A DNA stretch of 64,000 nt from the NCBI RefSeq assembly GCF_021730615.1, contig NZ_JAJLMN010000001.1, positions 434,001 through 498,000 of the forward strand, in the 5' to 3' direction. Under the pieces are notes generated by a model. That model saw only the letters and a list, made by a program, of their open reading frames with translations. It was not told where the DNA came from and made no database searches. This stretch comes from Lichenibacterium dinghuense. Lineage in GTDB: Bacteria > Pseudomonadota > Alphaproteobacteria > Rhizobiales > Beijerinckiaceae. The position numbers and the translations under genes were made by a program. Shown one piece after another: positions 18,341-26,338 of the stretch; position 1 is the first letter of the stretch, and each line of letters opens with the position of its first letter.

Positions 18341-19381
18341 TCAGCCCTGGGCCTTGCCGACGTGGTCCGCCATCATGGCGCCCCTGGTTCCGAGCGGCCT
18401 GCGGCCCGGTTCCGTCGTGTCGCGGGCGGTCTGGTGCTCCACCTCGGCGTTGAGCTCCCCGCCCAGCAGCACGATGACGGCCGAGATCCACAGCCAGACC
18501 ATGAAGCCCACGGCCGCGCCGAGGGAGCCGTAGACGCGGTTGTAGCTGTCGAAGGTGGCGACGTACCACGAGAACAGCATCGAGGCCGCGATCCAGAGGA
18601 GGGCCGCGATCGCGCTGCCCCAGGTCACCCAGCGCCAGCGGGCCTCGTTGCGGGACGGGCCGTAGCGGTAGATCACGGCGAGGCTCACCACGATGGTGAG
18701 GAGCAGGATCGGCCAGCGGGCCACCGCGAGCAGCCATTCCGTCAGCGACGGCAGGCCGAAGAACTTGGACACCACCGGCAGGACGACCACGCCCGCCAGG
18801 GCCACCACCGTGAAGGCCACGCCGGCGAGCGTGAAGGCGAAGGTCGTCGCGTAGAGCCGGAGCGCGCTCCGCTCCTCCTTCTCGTTGTAGACGACGTTCA
18901 GCGCGTCGAACAGCGCGACCGCGCCCGAGTTGGCGCTGTAGAGCGCGACGGCGAGCGAGATCGCGAAGGCGCTGCCGAGCGTGTTGTTGTCCTGCTGCGC
19001 GACGAGCCTGACCTGATCGTCGACGAGGCCGAGCACGCCGGCCGGGAGGATGCCGGCCAGCAGCACGAGGTGGCCGCAGATCGTGCTCGCGTCCGCGAAG
19101 AGGCCGTAGAGCGACACGATGGCGGCGATGCCCGGAAACACCGCGAGCAGGGCGAAGAAGGCCACGCTGCCGGCCGTCGACAGGACCCGGTTGGCCGACG
19201 TGGCCCAGAACACCCGGACCAGGATGTCCTTCCAGCCGCGGGCCGGGATGTCCTTCGGGGAGTCGGCCTCGCGGCCCCGCCCCGGCTCCCGCGCGCGGGC
19301 GAGGTCCGTCGACGATCCCGGCGCCCCGGGCTCCTCGCCGACCTGGGCACGCCAGTCCTCTGCCTGCTCTTCGGGTGTCAC
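18341..19381 (-). CDS. YihY/BrkB family membrane protein
   Basis: 346 residues. An acidic, charged N-terminal tail of about 70 residues precedes a domain with about six membrane segments: STAGSVAFFALLAVFPGIA is the family's first helix with the conserved FxxxLALFP-like turn, SANSGAVALFDALNVVYNEK is the typical middle block, and GAAVGFMVWLWISAVIVLLG the last. The family was once called RNase BN by error; its function is unknown, possibly transport. The GTG at 19379-19381 is my best start, with only a weak ribosome site; a later start would shorten the charged tail. Confidence 0.9.
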   Translation of the reverse strand: MTPEEQAEDWRAQVGEEPGAPGSSTDLARAREPGRGREADSPKDIPARGWKDILVRVFWATSANRVLSTAGSVAFFALLAVFPGIAAIVSLYGLFADASTICGHLVLLAGILPAGVLGLVDDQVRLVAQQDNNTLGSAFAISLAVALYSANSGAVALFDALNVVYNEKEERSALRLYATTFAFTLAGVAFTVVALAGVVVLPVVSKFFGLPSLTEWLLAVARWPILLLTIVVSLAVIYRYGPSRNEARWRWVTWGSAIAALLWIAASMLFSWYVATFDSYNRVYGSLGAAVGFMVWLWISAVIVLLGGELNAEVEHQTARDTTEPGRRPLGTRGAMMADHVGKAQG

Positions 19382-19591
19382 GGACGGGCGCTCGCGTGGG
19401 GGATTCGCATGGGGCGGAGTTAAGCAGGCGACGCGCGAGCCGGGCAACCCGGGCCCGCGCGCCGGGGCGGGGCGACGCGCCGGGCGGGTCGGGCGCGTGC
19501 CGGCGGGGCCTCTAGGGGTCGGACCCTTCGCCGCGCCGGCGGCCGGCGATCGAGCCCGCGCGTTGCAGGAGGAACCCACCCCGGAGCCCGC

Positions 19592-20725
19592 ATGCCCCGT
19601 CCCCGCCTCGCCGTCCCGCTCGCCGCCCTGCTCCTGGCCGGGCCCGCCTCCGCGCGGGCCGCGGACGCCCCGGTCACGGCGGAGGTCTGGGGCCGCTCCA
19701 CCATCCCGCTCGGCGACCCGGCCTTCACGGCCGACGGCCGGCTCGTCACGAGCCACCACCCGGCCTTCGCCACGGCCGAGCGCGTCAGCGTCTTCGCGGC
19801 CCCCGACCGGCTGGAGCCCTACCCGAATGCCGTCTGGAACGCCGGCCCGTCCGGCCCCGACCATTTCGACAGCGTGCAAGGGATGTGCACCGACTCCAAG
19901 GGCGTGATGTGGATGGGCGACATGGGCGAGCGCGAGAAGGCGGTGCCCAAGATCGTCGGCTGGGACACGAAGGCGGACCGGCTCGCGAGGACGATCATGC
20001 TGCCCCCGCCCGCCACGGTCCCGGCGTCCGAGCCGCAGGACCTGGTCGTCGACGAGACGCGCGGGCTGATCGTGCTGGCCGACGAGGCGACGGGCCAGGG
20101 CGGCGACGGCTCGCAGGGCGCGCTGATCGTGGTCGACGTCGCGAGCGGGCAGGCGCGGCGCGTGCTGCAGGGATCGAAGGGCACCACGCCCGAGGACCGC
20201 GACATCGTGGTCGACGGCCGTCCCCTCCAGCGGCTCGAAGCCAAGACGGGCAAGCGCGCGCCCATGCGGGTCGGCGCCGACGGCATCGCGCTCGACGCCC
20301 GGTCCGAGTGGCTCTACTTCGGCCCGCTGAACGGCTCTGCCGTGTACCGCGTCCGCATGGCCGACCTCGCCGACGCGGCGCTGAAGCCGGACGCGCTGGA
20401 GAAGCGCGTCGAGCGCTACGCGGCGCGGCCCAACGCCGGCGGCATGCTCATGGACGCCGACGACAACCTGTACCTGACCGAGATCGAGCACCGCGCGGTC
20501 GGCGTGATCCCGCCCGGGGACCGCTGCTACCGGCAGGTCGCCACCAGCCCCGACATGCTGTGGCCCGACGGGCTGGCGACGGGTCCGGACGGGATGATCT
20601 ACGTCACCGTCACGCAGCTGCCGCTCGCGGCGCCATTCGACGACGGCGACATGAAGGCCCGCGCGCCGTTCCTGGTCATGCGGTTCAGGCCGCAGCCGGT
20701 CGCGCCGCGGGCGAGGTGCGGCTGA
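19592..20725 (+). CDS. Secreted major royal jelly / yellow family protein
   Basis: 377 residues. The N-terminus (MPRPRLAVPLAALLLAGPAS) is a signal peptide, with cleavage likely after SARA, so it is periplasmic or secreted. The body is a six-bladed propeller of the MRJP/yellow family: YPNAVWN, FDSVQGMCTDSKGVMWMGD, KIVGWDTKADRL, PQDLVVDETRGLIVLAD, RVGADGIALDARSEWLYFGP and LWPDGLATGPDGMIYVT are family blocks. Bacterial members are often labelled gluconolactonase-like or dopachrome-tautomerase-related; activity is unproven. GGAG before the ATG supports the start. It stands alone, divergent from yihY. Confidence 0.85.
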   Translation: MPRPRLAVPLAALLLAGPASARAADAPVTAEVWGRSTIPLGDPAFTADGRLVTSHHPAFATAERVSVFAAPDRLEPYPNAVWNAGPSGPDHFDSVQGMCTDSKGVMWMGDMGEREKAVPKIVGWDTKADRLARTIMLPPPATVPASEPQDLVVDETRGLIVLADEATGQGGDGSQGALIVVDVASGQARRVLQGSKGTTPEDRDIVVDGRPLQRLEAKTGKRAPMRVGADGIALDARSEWLYFGPLNGSAVYRVRMADLADAALKPDALEKRVERYAARPNAGGMLMDADDNLYLTEIEHRAVGVIPPGDRCYRQVATSPDMLWPDGLATGPDGMIYVTVTQLPLAAPFDDGDMKARAPFLVMRFRPQPVAPRARCG

Positions 20726-20735
20726 GGCGCGCGCC

Positions 20736-20966
20736 TCACAGCCCCGCGGCGGCCCGCAGCGCGGCGTTCATGCGGTCCTGCCAGCCCGGGCCATCCGCCT
20801 GGAAATGCTCGAGCACGTCCTCGTCGATCCTGAGGGTCACGCTCTGCCGCGCGCCGGGGATGGCGGCGGGCTTGGGCGGCGGCGGGGCGGAGGGCTTGGC
20901 CGGCCCCTTGCTGAAGACGGCTTCGGCGTCGGCGAAGGGGTCGCGCGGCCTGCGTGTGCTCACCAT
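20736..20966 (-). CDS. BrnA-like antitoxin without an adjacent toxin gene
   Basis: 76 residues. The C-terminal block VTLRIDEDVLEHFQADGPGW followed by QDRMNAALR is the ribbon-helix-helix of the BrnA antitoxin family. GAGGACTCCGCC precedes the ATG at 20964-20966. BrnA normally sits just after a brnT toxin gene; here the upstream 135 bases hold no open frame of the BrnT type. It converges with the royal-jelly-family gene. It may now act as a stand-alone DNA-binding regulator or be a remnant. Confidence 0.82.
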   Translation of the reverse strand: MVSTRRPRDPFADAEAVFSKGPAKPSAPPPPKPAAIPGARQSVTLRIDEDVLEHFQADGPGWQDRMNAALRAAAGL

Positions 20967-21101
20967 GGCGGAGTCCTCGGTCTGTGGTCCCCTGTGTGGC
21001 GCCGCGGCCGGCCCGCCGCAAGGCCGGACATCGCGGCGCACCCCCGGCCCGGAACGGGCGCTCGCCGCCGATCATTCCCCCGCACCATCGGGGAAACCAT
21101 C

Positions 21102-23363
21102 GTGAACGCACCGACATCCGTGGGGCAACCCCTCCGCCGCGTCGACGGCCGCGCCAAGGTGACCGGCGCGGCCCGCTACGCGTCCGACCTCCCGCTGCCG
21201 GGCCTCGCCCACGCCGCGCTGGCGACGAGCCGCGTCGCGAGGGGGCGCATCGTGTCGATCGATGCGCGCGAGGCCGAGGCCGTGCCGGGCGTGCTCGGGG
21301 TCTTCACGCACCGCGAGTTCGGCGGCGCCGTGCGGCCCGTCGGCTACGTCATGGGGGACGGCTACGTCAACTCGACCTTCCGCCCGCTTGACGGCCCGGA
21401 GATCCGCTACCACGGGCAGATCATCGGCCTCGCCGTCGCCGAGACGCAGGAGGCCGCCGAGGAAGCCGCGGCGCTGATCCGCTTCACGGTCGACGAGGCG
21501 CCGGCCGAGCCCCGGATGGACCTCGCGTCCGAAGCCCCGGAGCCGCTCGCGAAACTCTCGGCCAAGCACCACGACATCGCGCTCGGCGACGCCGACGCGG
21601 CGCTGGCGCGGTCCAACATCGGGGTCGACGGGCGCTATTCCACGCCGATCCAGCACCACAACCCGATCGAGCTCTTCTCGACCGCCTGCGCCTGGGACGG
21701 CGACAGGCTCACGGTCCACGAGGCCTCGAAATACATCGACGCCGTCCAGCACGGGCTCGCGGCGCAGCTCGGCCTCGACCCCGCGGACGTGCGCGTGGTG
21801 TGCCCCTTCATCGGCGGCCACTTCGGCTCGAAGTTCGGCCTGTCGCAGCACACGGCGATCGTGGCGCTGGCGGCGCGGCGCCTCGGCCGCCCGGTGTCGC
21901 TGGTGCCGTCGCGGCGCGACTGCTTCACCATCGCCAACCACCGGCCGGAGACGCGCCATCGCGTGGCGCTCGCGGCGGACGCCGACGGGCGGCTGCGCGG
22001 CCTGATCCACGAGGCCGCGATGGCGACCTCGCGCTTCGACGACTTCGCCATGGAGGGGACCGACGTGACGGCAGCGGTCTACGCCTGCCCGGCGATCCGC
22101 ACGCGGGAGGAGGTGCTGCGCGTCGACCGCAACACGCCGGGCCCCATGCGGGCGCCGCCGGAGGTCCCCTACGTGTTCGCGCTCGAATCCGCGATGGACG
22201 AGCTCGCGACGAGGCTCGACCTCGACCCGATCGAGCTCCGCCGCCGCAACGAGACCCGGGTTCGGCCGGAGGACGGCAAACCCTTCTCGACGCACCCGCT
22301 GATGCGCTGCTTCGCGGTCGGCGCGGCGGCCTTCGGCTGGGACCGGCGGCGGCCCAGCCCCGGCTCGCTGCGCGACGGGGACTGGCTCGTCGGCCTCGGC
22401 TGCGCCAGCACGGTGCGGCCCGTGAAGACGGCGCCGGCCTGCGTCCGCGTGGCGGTCGAGGCCGACGGCTCGGCCGTGCTGGAGACGGCGCATCACGAGA
22501 TCGGCCAGGGCCTCTACACGATCCTGACCCAGCTCGCCGCCGACGGCCTCGGCCTCGCGCCGGAGCGCGTGACGGTGCGGCTCGGCGACACGGACTTCCC
22601 GCCGGCGGCCGTGTCGGGCGGATCGTCGACGACGACGGGCCTCGCGCCCGCCGTGGAGGCCGCCTGCGACGCGATGCGCCTCGCCCTGGGCCGGCTCGCC
22701 GCGGCGGGAGCGGGCCCGCTCGCCGGCGCCGATCCGGCGACGCTGCGGCTCGGCGACGGTGCCCTGACGGCGCCCGACGGGCGCTCGGAGCCGCTCGCGG
22801 TCCTCGCGGCCGCGGCGCCGGGCGGGCGCGTCGCCGTGCTCCACGAGCACCTGCCCGAGGGCATGAAGCCCGCCATGATGGAGAACCTGAAGGCGGGCAA
22901 GACCGCGCTCGGCCAGCCGTCGGCGCTGGCCTGGGCCTTCGGGGCGCAGTTCGCCGAGGTGCGCGTCCACGCGGTGACGGGGGAGATCCGGGTCGCGAAG
23001 CTGCTCGGCGCCTTCGCGGGCGGGCGCATCCTCAACCCGCGGCTCGCCCGCGACCAGCTAATCGGCGGCATGGTGGGCGGCCTCGGCTCGGCGCTGCTGG
23101 AGGCAACGGTCGCGGACGCCCGCACGGGCGCCTACGTCAACCGCGACCTCGCCGAGTACCACGTCCCGGTGTCGGCCGACGTGGTCGAGGTCGAGGCGAT
23201 CCTGGTCGAGGACGACGACCCCGCCGCCAACGAGGCCGGCGTGAAGGGCATCGGCGAGCTCGGCATCATCGGCGTCAACGCCGCGGTGGCCAACGCGGTG
23301 TTCAACGCCACCGGCGACCGCCACCGCGACCTGCCGATCCGCCTCGGCGACCGGCCGAGATGA
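21102..23363 (+). CDS. Molybdopterin-binding subunit of a xanthine dehydrogenase-family oxidase
   Basis: 753 residues, full-length for a separate large subunit of the PaoC/YagR type. N-terminal part: LRRVDGRAKVTGAARYASD. Molybdenum-site features: FIGGHFGSKFG, MRAPPEVPYVFALESAMDEL, HHEIGQGLYTILTQLA, VSGGSSTTTG and, near the end, GVKGIGELGIIG with the catalytic Glu. It should hydroxylate an aldehyde or N-heterocycle. The GTG at 21102 has GGGGAAA 5-8 bases upstream. The expected [2Fe-2S] and FAD subunit genes are not adjacent on either side, which is unusual. Confidence 0.93.
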   Translation: MNAPTSVGQPLRRVDGRAKVTGAARYASDLPLPGLAHAALATSRVARGRIVSIDAREAEAVPGVLGVFTHREFGGAVRPVGYVMGDGYVNSTFRPLDGPEIRYHGQIIGLAVAETQEAAEEAAALIRFTVDEAPAEPRMDLASEAPEPLAKLSAKHHDIALGDADAALARSNIGVDGRYSTPIQHHNPIELFSTACAWDGDRLTVHEASKYIDAVQHGLAAQLGLDPADVRVVCPFIGGHFGSKFGLSQHTAIVALAARRLGRPVSLVPSRRDCFTIANHRPETRHRVALAADADGRLRGLIHEAAMATSRFDDFAMEGTDVTAAVYACPAIRTREEVLRVDRNTPGPMRAPPEVPYVFALESAMDELATRLDLDPIELRRRNETRVRPEDGKPFSTHPLMRCFAVGAAAFGWDRRRPSPGSLRDGDWLVGLGCASTVRPVKTAPACVRVAVEADGSAVLETAHHEIGQGLYTILTQLAADGLGLAPERVTVRLGDTDFPPAAVSGGSSTTTGLAPAVEAACDAMRLALGRLAAAGAGPLAGADPATLRLGDGALTAPDGRSEPLAVLAAAAPGGRVAVLHEHLPEGMKPAMMENLKAGKTALGQPSALAWAFGAQFAEVRVHAVTGEIRVAKLLGAFAGGRILNPRLARDQLIGGMVGGLGSALLEATVADARTGAYVNRDLAEYHVPVSADVVEVEAILVEDDDPAANEAGVKGIGELGIIGVNAAVANAVFNATGDRHRDLPIRLGDRPR

Positions 23364-23380
23364 CCGGCTGCACCCGGTGA

Positions 23381-23426
23381 GCCGTGTCGTCCCGGGCGGA
23401 GCGCAGCGGAGACCCGGGATCACGGC
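23381..23426. repeat. Palindromic intergenic repeat (GTCGTCCCGGG type)
   Basis: GCCGTG and TCCCGGG between 23381 and 23396 return inverted as CCCGGGA and CACGGC at 23413-23426, with one or two mismatches. It resembles the element at 15688-15732. It lies between the convergent molybdenum-subunit and Bax-inhibitor genes. Confidence 0.65.
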
Positions 23427-23443
23427 ATCGAGCGCACAGAACG

Positions 23444-23472
23444 AAAAAAGCCCCGGATCGCTCCGGGGCTTC
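23444..23472 (-). terminator. Intrinsic terminator of the Bax-inhibitor family gene
   Basis: On the minus strand, the stem AGCCCCGG / CCGGGGCT (23449-23456 and 23463-23470) is followed by a TTTTTT run at 23444-23449. It lies 25 bases past the stop codon at 23497. This is a textbook intrinsic terminator. Confidence 0.9.
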
Positions 23473-23496
23473 CTGTGAGATGGCCGCTGTTCGGGA

Positions 23497-24276
23497 TCAG
23501 TTGTTGCGGTTGCCGGTCAGCTGGATCAGCGCCGTGAAGATGTTGATGAAGTCGAGGTAGAGCATGAGGGCGCCGTTGACCGCCTTCTTGGTGGCGACCT
23601 CGTAGCCGTCGTTCTCCCAATACATCTCCTTGATGCGCTGGGTGTCCCAGGCGGTCAGGCCGGCGAAGATGCCGACGGCCAGGATGGAGATGCCGAACTG
23701 CAGCGCCGAGCTGTGGACGAAGATGTTGACCACGCTCACGATGATCAGGCCGAACAGGCCCATCACCAGGAACGAGCCGATCGCGGTCAGGTCCTTCTTC
23801 GTCGTGTAGCCGTAGAGGCTCAGCGCGCCGAAGGCGGCCGCGGTCTCGAAGAAGGCCAGCGCCACCGACTGCCCGGTGTAGACCAGCAGGATCGACGACA
23901 GCGACAGGCCCATCACCGCCGAGAAGGCGAGGAACATGTTGCGCGCCGAGGCGGCCGACATGCGGTCGATGCGGAACGAGAAGAAGAAGATGAAGGCCAG
24001 CGGCGCCAGCATCACGACGTAGCGCAGCGGGCTGCCGTAGATCGCCACGCCGAAGCTGGTCAGGTAGAAGCTGTGGAAGCGGGCGGCGGCCTCGGCCGGG
24101 TCGCGCGTCACGGCGAGCATGTTGGTGCCGAGCGCGACGAGGCCCGTGAGGGCCAGGCCCAGCACCATGTTATTGTAGACGCCGAGCATGTAGGAGCGCA
24201 GCCCCTGGTCGACGTCTGCGCCGGCCCGGGCCGCTGTGCCGCCCCAGCGGTACGACGGATTGCGGTAGTCGGACAT
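23497..24276 (-). CDS. Bax inhibitor-1 (YbhL/YccA-like) membrane protein
   Basis: 259 residues with seven hydrophobic segments. Family features: DQGLRSYMLGVYNNM before helix 1, GLSLSSILLVYTGQSVA, the paired-Asp end AWDTQRIKEMYWENDG, and LMLYLDFINIFTALIQLTGN. These are the TMBIM/BI-1 proteins, pH-sensitive calcium-leak channels in studied cases; in Gram-negative bacteria they are often linked to FtsH protease and membrane stress. AGAGAGGATCAA precedes the ATG at 24274-24276. It is a single gene ended by a strong terminator. Confidence 0.96.
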   Translation of the reverse strand: MSDYRNPSYRWGGTAARAGADVDQGLRSYMLGVYNNMVLGLALTGLVALGTNMLAVTRDPAEAAARFHSFYLTSFGVAIYGSPLRYVVMLAPLAFIFFFSFRIDRMSAASARNMFLAFSAVMGLSLSSILLVYTGQSVALAFFETAAAFGALSLYGYTTKKDLTAIGSFLVMGLFGLIIVSVVNIFVHSSALQFGISILAVGIFAGLTAWDTQRIKEMYWENDGYEVATKKAVNGALMLYLDFINIFTALIQLTGNRNN

Positions 24277-24392
24277 TTGATCCTCTCTGGTGGCCGACGC
24301 TCCGGATGGGATACGGCGGTCGATGGGAGGAATATGGCTCCGCCGCGGCGGGCGGGAAAGTCCCGAACGGAGCGCAAAACGCGCTCCGGCCA

Positions 24393-25067
24393 TTAAATCT
24401 CCGTAAGATGAACAGCCGGCGCGAGCCCGCCGAGACAGAGCCGAGACAGGATCGCCACGATCCCGTCGAGGGACGCGGCGTCGAGCTGGACGCCGAACGG
24501 GGGCCGCGCCCAGTAGTCGGCGTCTCGCAGGAAGGTCACGGCCTGCCCGACCATCCAGGCCACCGCGACGGCGACTTCGGCCTCCGCGAGGCCGGGACGC
24601 AGGCGGCGGACGATCGAGCCGGCCAGCAGGGCCGGCGGGAAGGGCTTCTCCGCGGCGAGGCTGGCGCCCACCGGCGTCGGCCGCAGTTGCTCCCAGGCGA
24701 AGACGCGCAGGTGGCGGCGGTCCTCGGGCCCCTCGGCCAGGGGCGCCAGCATCTGCCGGAAATACCGGCGCAGCAGTTCGGGCGGGGGGTGGTCGGCGAC
24801 GCCGGCGGGGTCGAGCAGGGGCTGCGCCGACACCTTGTCGCGCACGGCTTCGAGCACGGCCCGGTACAGGCCCTCCTTGCCGCCGAAATGGTAGGTGATG
24901 GCGCCCTGGTTGACGGCGGCCTTGGCGGTGATGTCGCGCACCGAGGCGGCCTCGAAGCCGTGCTCGGCGAAGGCTTCGAGGCCGGCCGCCACGAGGGCGC
25001 CCCGCGTCGCCTCGGCCTGGCGGGACGGGGCGCGCGGCGGGGCGGCTTCCGCGACGTCGAGGCTCAC
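24393..25067 (-). CDS. TetR/AcrR family transcriptional regulator
   Basis: 224 residues. The N-terminal helix-turn-helix is clear: GLEAFAEHGFEAASVRDITA, then VNQGAITYHFGGKEGLYRAV. The C-terminal ligand domain resembles the CecR/YbiH type (RRYFRQMLAPLAEGPEDRRH). The GTG start overlaps the stop of the upstream gene (GTGA), so the two form one translationally coupled operon. An 18 bp palindrome at the operon's front (25668-25685) is the probable binding site, giving self-repression. No efflux pump is adjacent, so the regulated function is likely the upstream unknown gene. Confidence 0.93.
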   Translation of the reverse strand: MSLDVAEAAPPRAPSRQAEATRGALVAAGLEAFAEHGFEAASVRDITAKAAVNQGAITYHFGGKEGLYRAVLEAVRDKVSAQPLLDPAGVADHPPPELLRRYFRQMLAPLAEGPEDRRHLRVFAWEQLRPTPVGASLAAEKPFPPALLAGSIVRRLRPGLAEAEVAVAVAWMVGQAVTFLRDADYWARPPFGVQLDAASLDGIVAILSRLCLGGLAPAVHLTEI

Positions 25068-25651
25068 GGCATCCGCGGCACGATGTGCGACACGAGGGCG
25101 TCGCCGGCCGAGGCCGTGGCGCTCCAGGCTTCGCGCGCCGTGGAGGCGATCGTGGGCACGACGGAGGGCAACGACGACGGGATCACCCGATGCAGGAACC
25201 CCTCCTCCGGCTCCGGGGCGGCGACGGGCGTCGCCGCCGTGACGATGGCGGCGGAGGGCGCCGGCTCGGCCCGCCTGGCCTCGGCGCGGGGGGCCGGGCG
25301 CGCGGCGTGGGCCGCGCGGCGCTCGGCCGCCGGCGCCGCCTCCCCCGCGGGGCGGCGCGGCGCGGCGTCGAACGCGGGCGGGGCCTCGAACGAGGCGGCG
25401 ACGAAGCGCGCCGGGGCGGGGGCGACGCGGGGCAGCGGCATGGTGTCGAGCCCGTCATAGGCCACGGGCTGGATGGCGCGGGCCGCGAACTTGCCGCCGC
25501 TCGTCAGTTCGGGCTGAGCGGCCGGGGCCGCGCCGGGATGGGGCACCGCCGACCAGATCAGGGTGGCCGACAGCGTCGCGCCGAGCGACGCGGCCACCTG
25601 AGACACCCATTTCAGGACGGGCCGGGACAGGCCGGACGATCTGCGCAGCAT
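25064..25651 (-). CDS. Hypothetical Ala/Pro-rich membrane-anchored protein, co-operonic with TetR
   Basis: 195 residues. One hydrophobic segment near the N-terminus (WVSQVAASLGATLSATLIW) may be a membrane anchor or uncleaved signal. The middle is low-complexity Ala/Pro/Arg (roughly residues 75-135), and the end is more ordered (GFLHRVIPSSLPSVVPTIAS). I do not recognise a family. I chose the ATG at 25649-25651 with GGAG 8 bases upstream, rather than an ATG at 25672 that falls inside the palindrome. It is the first gene of the operon with the TetR gene and should be controlled by it. Confidence 0.68.
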   Translation of the reverse strand: MLRRSSGLSRPVLKWVSQVAASLGATLSATLIWSAVPHPGAAPAAQPELTSGGKFAARAIQPVAYDGLDTMPLPRVAPAPARFVAASFEAPPAFDAAPRRPAGEAAPAAERRAAHAARPAPRAEARRAEPAPSAAIVTAATPVAAPEPEEGFLHRVIPSSLPSVVPTIASTAREAWSATASAGDALVSHIVPRMP

Positions 25652-25667
25652 TGTGACCGCTCCATCT

Positions 25668-25685
25668 TTCATACGATCGTATGAA
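25668..25685. promoter_or_regulatory. 18 bp perfect palindrome, probable TetR operator
   Basis: TTCATACGATCGTATGAA is a perfect palindrome, 17 bases before the first gene of the two-gene TetR operon. Size and place fit a TetR-family dimer site overlapping the promoter or leader, giving autoregulation. That the local regulator binds here is inference. Confidence 0.75.
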
Positions 25686-25688
25686 GAT

Positions 25689-25702
25689 CATACGGCCGTT
25701 TG
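25689..25702. promoter_or_regulatory. Second, imperfect operator-like palindrome
   Basis: CATACGGCCGTTTG repeats the CATACG half-site of the neighbouring 18 bp palindrome and has one mismatch in its other half. The centres of the two sites are 19 bases apart, about two helix turns, which would let two dimers bind on the same DNA face. Confidence 0.55.
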
Positions 25703-25782
25703 AGGCGGTTCCGGGGCGCGCTACTTTCCGCACGGCCGCGGCTTCGCGGAATCTCCGGGACAGTTGCAGGACGGCCGCGCGT

Positions 25783-26175
25783 TCAGGCCGAGTCGGGCCG
25801 GCGCGACGGACGAACGAAGCGGGCAATGCGCTCGGCGAGGCGGCTCTCGTCGCTGCCGGCCAGTCTGCGGCGGCGCACCGCGTCGAGGTCGACCACCGCG
25901 GCCGCCGGCGGCAGGGCCGACATCCCCGCGCCCGCAGGAAGGAAGGTGACGCCGACGGCGGACTCGCCTCGCCACACGATCCGCGCCGGGCGCACGCCCT
26001 CGCGCGTGGCGAGCTCCATCCGGACGGGTGCCCGCTCCGGCTCGTCGAGCAGCAGCAGCGCGCCACCCTCGGAGGCGTTCCGCACGACGCAGTCCATCGT
26101 CGCGGGGCCGCGGCCGTAGGCGATGGTGCCGGCCGCGAAGTCCCGCGTCCTGCCATGTTTGCGACGTTCCAGCAT
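25783..26175 (-). CDS. PilZ domain protein
   Basis: 130 residues. RRKHGR at residues 4-9 and NASEGGALLLL near residue 33 form the RxxxR and (D/N)xSxxG motifs that bind cyclic di-GMP in PilZ domains; the strand VWRGESAVGVTF follows as expected. It should be a cytoplasmic c-di-GMP-sensing adaptor. The C-terminal 40 residues are Ala/Arg-rich and outside the domain. The ATG at 26173-26175 has a G-run upstream. No diguanylate cyclase or motility gene is nearby. Confidence 0.88.
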   Translation of the reverse strand: MLERRKHGRTRDFAAGTIAYGRGPATMDCVVRNASEGGALLLLDEPERAPVRMELATREGVRPARIVWRGESAVGVTFLPAGAGMSALPPAAAVVDLDAVRRRRLAGSDESRLAERIARFVRPSRRPDSA

Positions 26176-26338
26176 GGTCGGCCCCCGATCGGCGCTTCTG
26201 TGGTGAACAGACCGTTAGCAAGCGGCGGGCCGGGGCCGGGCGTGCCGGAATGGGGCGCTCGTGTGGCCAGCTCAGCCTTTGCGTCCGGGGTTCCGCGCCG
26301 ATACAAGGCGGCACGAACGCCCGCGGACACCCGACCCG

